From the NCBI RefSeq assembly GCF_017355985.1, contig NZ_JAFIQU010000002.1, forward strand, positions 62,001-126,000: a DNA stretch of 64,000 nucleotides. Direction: 5' to 3'. Origin of the DNA: Arenibaculum pallidiluteum. GTDB taxonomy: Bacteria > Pseudomonadota > Alphaproteobacteria > Azospirillales > Azospirillaceae. The position numbers were made by a program, and so were the translations under genes. Positions 59,995 to 64,000 of this stretch are shown here, piece after piece. Under the pieces are notes generated by a model that was given only the letters and a program-made list of their open reading frames with translations, was not told where the DNA came from and did no database searches. The stretch's first letter is position 1; each line of letters opens with the position of its first letter.

Positions 59995-61008
59995 TCAATC
60001 GCCGCGCAGCGCGCGCCGGACGCGCCCCTGCACCGCGGAATGCAGCGGCTGGTCGAGGCTGGTGACCAGACGGATATCCGCCATCCTGTCGGCGATCAGC
60101 CCCTCGATCCGCGCGAGCTCGCGCGCCGCGCCCTCCTCGCCGCGGAAGGTCACGCCGCGCGCGTTCAGGGCATCGACCGTCCCCCCATATCCCAGCCGGC
60201 GCAGGCGCTCGGCCCCGAGCGCGTCCAGCAGGATCGAGAGCTCGCCGTCGTCGAAGACGCCCTGCCACCCGCCCACGGAATCCTGGTGCGGCCGGTCCGT
60301 CTCCAGGATCTTGCTGTCGCCGAAGCCCTGCCCCCTGCCCCCGCCCGCGCCGAAGCGGGTCAGCGAGGCCGTTCCCTCCGGCGGCGGCGCAAGGCCCAGA
60401 TGCTCAAGGATCCGCTCGAGCCCCGCCTCGGGCTCGGCGACCAGCTGCTCGTAGCCGACGGTCAGGACCGCTTCGCCCCGCGCGGCCGCGAACCGCTCCA
60501 GGCGGTCGAGGCCGGCTACGAGATCGAAGACCGCGGGCTCGTCCAGCCCCTCGGCGATCGCGGAGGCCAGGTTCACCTGCCAGGTCGTGCGGTAGGATGC
60601 GGCGACATCCAGCGGATCCCGCTTCAGCCAGATGAAGCGCGCCTCGGGGAAGATCTCCGCCAGGAAGTCGAGGATCAGGTAGTAGCGCGGGGTCTTGTCG
60701 ACCAGGAAGGTCTTTCCCGTCCGCTCCAGCGCGGCGCCGTAGAGGGCCGAGGCCGCGCCGCGGATCGCTGCGCGCCGGCTGTCCTCGATCCAGAAGCGGC
60801 CGACCGCGGAGCCGACGAGCTGGGCGTTCGCGGGATGGCGCACGTCCACGCAGCCGAGCTGCTCCAGCGCGAGCATGATCCAGGGCTCCGCGGGCGAGGC
60901 GATGGCGGGGTGACGCTCCAGCATCGTCGAGAGCAGCGTCGTGCCCGAACGCGGCACGCCGAGCAGGAAGCCGAGGCCCTGTCCCGTGGATCCGATCATC
61001 AGCGACAT
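59995..61008 (-). CDS. PAPS-dependent sulfotransferase family protein
   Basis: A 337-residue protein. The 5'-phosphosulfate loop is FLLGVPRSGTTLLSTMLERH and the 3'-phosphate motif is FIWLKRDPLDVAASYRTTWQ. A catalytic His/Glu could not be placed with certainty. The C-terminal part carries HQDSVGGWQGVFDDGEL, typical of Sulfotransfer_3-like proteins. It would transfer sulfate from PAPS to a sugar or protein. It sits in the operon with an SDR, GtrA and UbiA-like genes, so a sulfated surface glycan is likely. Confidence 0.9.
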   Translation of the reverse strand: MSLMIGSTGQGLGFLLGVPRSGTTLLSTMLERHPAIASPAEPWIMLALEQLGCVDVRHPANAQLVGSAVGRFWIEDSRRAAIRGAASALYGAALERTGKTFLVDKTPRYYLILDFLAEIFPEARFIWLKRDPLDVAASYRTTWQVNLASAIAEGLDEPAVFDLVAGLDRLERFAAARGEAVLTVGYEQLVAEPEAGLERILEHLGLAPPPEGTASLTRFGAGGGRGQGFGDSKILETDRPHQDSVGGWQGVFDDGELSILLDALGAERLRRLGYGGTVDALNARGVTFRGEEGAARELARIEGLIADRMADIRLVTSLDQPLHSAVQGRVRRALRGD

Positions 61009-61053
61009 TCTCCGGTCTGGTGGCTCCGGCTTGGGGCTCCGGGCGGCCCGGCC

Positions 61054-61800
61054 CTACAGCGAGGTCCGCTTGAACACCGGCTCCGGCAGCCCGCGGATCA
61101 CCGCCATCACGAGGCGCCAGACCGGCCGTACGTACACGATGTCGCGCCGCTTCTCCTCGGCGGCGAGGACCGCGCGAGCGACCTCGTCGGGCTCGGCCGT
61201 CAGGGCGCCCGGCAGGTCCCGGCCGGCGGTCATGCGGGTGCGCACGAAGCCCGGCTTGACGGTGATCACATGGACGCCGTGGCGCGCCAGCCGGTTGCGC
61301 ATGCCGGACAGGAGGGCCGTGAACCCCGCCTTGGCGGCACCGTAGACGTAGTTGCTGGCGCGGCCGCGATCCCCCGCCACCGAGCTGATGCCGATGATCG
61401 TGCCGGAGCCGCGGGCCTGCATCCGGTTCGCGACCTCGCCCAGGATGCTGGCAGGTCCCTCCAGGTTGGTCCGCAGCACGAGCGCCGCCTGCGAGGCGTC
61501 GCGCTCCGATTCGGACTGCTCGCCCATCAGTCCCACGACGCAGACGACCGTGGCCGGCAGACCCGGCAGCCCGTCCAGGAAGGCCCCGTGCCCGGCGGTG
61601 TCCAGCACGTCGAAGGCGACCGCCGTGACCCGGCCGCCATGGCGGATCTCGAGGTCCGAGACATCGGGGGCGAGCCGTGCCGGATCGCGGGCGGCGAGGA
61701 TCAGCGGCCTGCCGGCCGCGGCGTAGCGGCGCGCGATCGCACGCGCGATGTCCGAGGTGGCGCCAAGGATCAGGACGGTGTCGGCGCGGTCGGCTGTCAT
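61054..61800 (-). CDS. SDR oxidoreductase, DprE2-like
   Basis: A 248-residue protein; ATG 61800 overlaps the GtrA stop. The NAD(P) loop is VLILGATSDIARAIARRYAA and the catalytic Ser/Tyr-Lys are in IIGISSVAGDRGRASNYVYG followed by AAKAGFTALLSGMRNRL. The length and C-terminal end (YVRPVWRLVMAVIRGLPEP) match decaprenylphospho-ribose 2'-epimerase reductase subunits (DprE2). With a UbiA and GtrA gene upstream it may act on a prenyl-phosphate pentose. The oxidase partner DprE1 is not seen in the window. Confidence 0.87.
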   Translation of the reverse strand: MTADRADTVLILGATSDIARAIARRYAAAGRPLILAARDPARLAPDVSDLEIRHGGRVTAVAFDVLDTAGHGAFLDGLPGLPATVVCVVGLMGEQSESERDASQAALVLRTNLEGPASILGEVANRMQARGSGTIIGISSVAGDRGRASNYVYGAAKAGFTALLSGMRNRLARHGVHVITVKPGFVRTRMTAGRDLPGALTAEPDEVARAVLAAEEKRRDIVYVRPVWRLVMAVIRGLPEPVFKRTSL

Positions 61801-62249
61801 GGTCCTCCGGGGGGGCAGAGCTCGGCCGGGCGCGGCGCGGGATCGAAGACGAAGCGGCGGTCCAGCCGGTATTTCAGCCAATACCCGATCGCGAGCCCGA
61901 CCGCACCGCCCGGCAGCGCCCAGCCCTCGCCGAACAAGGCGTGGAACAACAGCTCGGTGCCCCAGAAGACGGCGGTCGTCACCAGCCCCATGGCCGTATA
62001 CAGCGAGAACCTGCGGGCATGGGCGCCCGCGCCGGTCGAGCGGTCGTCGAAGATCCAGCGCTTGTCCAGCAGGTACTTCACCACCAGCCCGGCCAGCGTT
62101 CCGACGGCCATGGCCGCGCCCAGGGCCAGCGGGCCGCCATAGAGCGCCAGCGTGGCCCACTGGCTCGCCAGATTGATGGCGGTCGCGATGATTGCGAAGG
62201 CGACGTAGCGGGCGGCGATGCCGACCGGGGTGGACGGCGCGGAGGTCAC
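61797..62249 (-). CDS. GtrA family membrane protein
   Basis: A 150-residue protein from GTG 62249, which overlaps the UbiA stop (GTGA). It has four membrane helices (RYVAFAIIATAINLASQWAT; GAAMAVGTLAGLVVKYLLDK; YTAMGLVTTAVFWGTELLFH; GGAVGLAIGYWLKYRLDRRF). The conserved KYLLDKRWIF and KYRLDRRFVF ends of the paired helices are the GtrA signature. GtrA proteins are thought to flip prenyl-phosphate sugars across the inner membrane. Couplings on both sides put it in one operon. Confidence 0.9.
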   Translation of the reverse strand: MTSAPSTPVGIAARYVAFAIIATAINLASQWATLALYGGPLALGAAMAVGTLAGLVVKYLLDKRWIFDDRSTGAGAHARRFSLYTAMGLVTTAVFWGTELLFHALFGEGWALPGGAVGLAIGYWLKYRLDRRFVFDPAPRPAELCPPGGP

Positions 62250-63709
62250 AGCGACGCCGCCACGACGATCGCGCCCAGCGCCGCGCCGGCAGCCAGGCTG
62301 GACCGGTCGGTCATGGCGAACACGACGGGATCCTCGTGCATCTCGCCGCGATGCGTCAGGATCAGGATCCGCCCGATCCAGCAGATCAGGACAAGGCCCG
62401 CCAGCCGCAGCAGCTCGGGATGCCGGTACAGCGGCAGCACCTCGGGACTGTCCACGTAGAAGGCCATCACGAGCACGGCCGCAAAGCCGCTGGCCGTCGC
62501 CAGCATCTCGAGCACGGGAAGATCCTGCAGCCGGTACGCCCGGCCCGCGGGATCCGGACGCCCCTCCTTCAGGCGGTTGGCCAGCTCCGCCGCGCGCTTG
62601 ACCAGGGCGAGGCTGAGGAACAGGAAGATGGAGAAGGCGATCAGCCATTTCGACAGCGGCAGCCCCAGCGCCACCGCGCCCGCGACGACGCGCATTCCGT
62701 AGAGGCAGGCCAGGACGACGACGTCCACCATCAGCTTGCGCTTGATCAGCAGCGAGTAGCCGAGCGTCAGCGCGTAGTAGCAGACCAGCACCAGCAGGAA
62801 GCCCGGCGACACCGCGACCGCCAGGAGCAGGGCCGCCGCCAGCAGGACCGGGAACATCAGCACGCCGTGGACCAGCGGCACGGTGCCCGCGGCGAAGGGG
62901 CGGTGCCGCTTGGTCGCATGGGCGCGGTCGCTCCCGAGGTCCAGGAGGTCGTTCAGCAGGTAGACGCTGGAGGCGCACAGGCTGAAGCTGAGAAACGCCA
63001 GCAGCGCGGCAAGGATCGCCGCGGGATCCAGGAGCACGTGCGCCGCCAGGCCCGGCACCAGGATCAGGAGGTTCTTGAGCCACTGGTGCATGCGCAGCGC
63101 GCGCAGGTAGTCGGAAACGCGCCGCGCCCTCGGGGACAGGATGCGCACGTCGGCGCACACGCGGTTCGCCGCGCGGATCAGGCCAGGCGCAGCGTCCACC
63201 ACATAGGCCGTCCGCGCGGAGCGCCAGACGCCGAGGTCGACCGTGGCGTTGCCGACATAGTCGAAGCCGCCGGCGCCGAAGGCTTCGACCAGCACGCGCT
63301 CCTTCGCGGCGCCCGCGAGGTTGGTGTGCGCATCGGTCGCGAACACGCCGTCGAACAGGCCGAGATGGTCCGCAAGCGCCCTGACGTAGCGCGCGTCCGA
63401 GGCGGAGGCCAGGTACACCGGTCGGCCCTCGGCCTTCGCCGTGCGGACGAGGTCGAGGACGGCCTCGTTCAGCGGCATCTCGTGCAGGCGAAGGACCGCG
63501 ACGTCCGCGAGGCGGATCTTGAAGCCCGCCTTGCCGCCGCGCAGCCACAGCGGCGTGCGCAGCGCCCTCAGGGGCGCCGTCGCCAGCAGCTCGAACAGCG
63601 CCTCGAAGAGCAGGTCGGTCTTCAGCAGCGTCCCGTCGAGATCGACGACGAGCGGAAGCTGTCGCTTCTCAGGGGCGACGGCGCCGCCCTGCGGTTCCAT
63701 GACGTCCAT
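62246..63709 (-). CDS. HAD phosphatase-UbiA prenyltransferase fusion (DPPR synthase-like)
   Basis: A 487-residue protein (ATG 63709; ATG 63700 is an alternative). The N-terminal ~200 residues are a HAD phosphatase (LPLVVDLDGTLLKTDLLFE; VYLASASDARYVRALADH; FDYVGNATVDLGVW). The C-terminal ~285 are a UbiA membrane domain with SSVYLLNDLLDLGSDRAHAT, where NDLLDxxxD is the prenyl-diphosphate site, and several helices. In mycobacteria related separate proteins make decaprenyl-phospho-ribose, the precursor of arabinose donors. The fused form would prenylate a sugar phosphate and dephosphorylate it. It is upstream of GtrA and the SDR. Confidence 0.9.
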   Translation of the reverse strand: MDVMEPQGGAVAPEKRQLPLVVDLDGTLLKTDLLFEALFELLATAPLRALRTPLWLRGGKAGFKIRLADVAVLRLHEMPLNEAVLDLVRTAKAEGRPVYLASASDARYVRALADHLGLFDGVFATDAHTNLAGAAKERVLVEAFGAGGFDYVGNATVDLGVWRSARTAYVVDAAPGLIRAANRVCADVRILSPRARRVSDYLRALRMHQWLKNLLILVPGLAAHVLLDPAAILAALLAFLSFSLCASSVYLLNDLLDLGSDRAHATKRHRPFAAGTVPLVHGVLMFPVLLAAALLLAVAVSPGFLLVLVCYYALTLGYSLLIKRKLMVDVVVLACLYGMRVVAGAVALGLPLSKWLIAFSIFLFLSLALVKRAAELANRLKEGRPDPAGRAYRLQDLPVLEMLATASGFAAVLVMAFYVDSPEVLPLYRHPELLRLAGLVLICWIGRILILTHRGEMHEDPVVFAMTDRSSLAAGAALGAIVVAASL

Positions 63710-63750
63710 GCCCCTCTGGCCCCCGCCTGCTGCTGCCCCCTGTCCGCCGG

Positions 63751-64000
63751 TCAGCGGGTGTTGCGCGCGGAGAGGCCCGCACGCAGGAAGTCGCGGAAAG
63801 CACCGCGGCGCGCGACGCCGTGAATGCGCTCGTCACGGACGACCTCGCCAATGTCGGCCTCGGCGAAACCCACGTCCAGGCACCAGTCGCGCAGGCACTC
63901 GGGCGTCGGCAGGAAGTAGTTCCAGCCGCCGCGGCTGAGCTCCTCGTCGTTGATCCGGTAGAAGCGGCTCGGCCCCTCGTAGCGGCACAGGCTGCCCGGC
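63751..64000 (-). CDS. C-terminal part of a class I methyltransferase (cut by window end)
   Basis: The minus-strand frame is open from 63999 to the TGA at 63753-63751, giving 82 residues. It contains RYEGPSRFYRINDEELSRGG and WNYFLPTPECLRDWCLDVGF. These resemble the C-terminal region of SAM-dependent methyltransferases such as the tRNA (mo5U34) methyltransferase-like group. The N-terminal SAM loop lies outside the window. It precedes the HAD-UbiA gene by 41 bp on the same strand and probably belongs to that operon. Confidence 0.7.
   Translation of the reverse strand, partial: PGSLCRYEGPSRFYRINDEELSRGGWNYFLPTPECLRDWCLDVGFAEADIGEVVRDERIHGVARRGAFRDFLRAGLSARNTR

Overview
The window is about 70% GC and gene-dense, with many 4-nt stop/start overlaps (ATGA, GTGA), TTG/GTG starts and one probable CTG start. 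The housekeeping genes (IscR with two cysteine desulfurases, anmK-tyrS, glnE-bcp, an AsmA/DUF3971 protein, mnmA) and the many TPR-SPINDLY glycosyltransferases suggest an alphaproteobacterium, most likely Rhodospirillales in the broad sense. That placement is an inference from gene content. No tRNA, rRNA, intact insertion sequence or CRISPR array was seen.

Region A (1-16.0 kb) is an array of eight glycosyltransferase genes. Seven lie on the + strand and run nearly end to end; one very large gene runs the other way. They combine TPR solenoids with catalytic domains of several classes: GT41/SPINDLY (O-GlcNAc-transferase-like), GT2, GT4, GT17, a GT8-like domain and GT9-like (heptosyltransferase fold) domains. 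One protein fuses TPR-GT41 to TPR-GT9 and another fuses GT17-TPR-GT8-like. This is the layout expected of cytoplasmic protein glycosylation machinery.

Region B (16.0-33.9 kb) is ordinary chromosome. It holds sulfur/Fe-S metabolism (mnmA, tenA-like, 2Fe-2S ferredoxin, two cysteine desulfurases, iscR), an alpha/beta hydrolase, anmK, tyrS, an AsmA-like protein, glnE, bcp and several small or unknown genes.

Region C (33.9-40.5 kb) carries surface-sugar genes: gmhB, two FkbM methyltransferases, a GT11 (alpha-1,2-fucosyltransferase-like), a GT-A-like enzyme, a class I methyltransferase and a GT6 (ABO blood-group transferase-like). GC drops sharply around 36.7-38.6 kb, suggesting acquisition from outside.

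Region D (40.8-52.4 kb) is one minus-strand block. It starts with a small unknown protein, then a type I secretion ABC exporter with a degenerate C39 domain, a HlyD-type adaptor and three GT4 glycosyltransferases. It ends with a 1139-residue RTX-like repeat protein (about 35 units of 26 residues, no Lys, Cys, Trp or His seen by eye) followed by a strong terminator. The layout recalls S-layer/adhesin secretion loci.

Region E (52.6-64 kb) has hldD diverging from gmhA-hldE, so with gmhB the whole ADP-L-glycero-D-manno-heptose pathway is present. A minus-strand operon follows: partial methyltransferase, HAD-UbiA fusion, GtrA, SDR (resembling decaprenyl-phospho-arabinose synthesis), sulfotransferase, glycosyltransferase and a multidomain glycosyltransferase/methyltransferase-like protein.

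Working model (inference): the window encodes a glycosylated surface layer or adhesin together with its exporter, nucleotide-sugar supply, a cytoplasmic TPR-glycosyltransferase array and capping/modifying enzymes.
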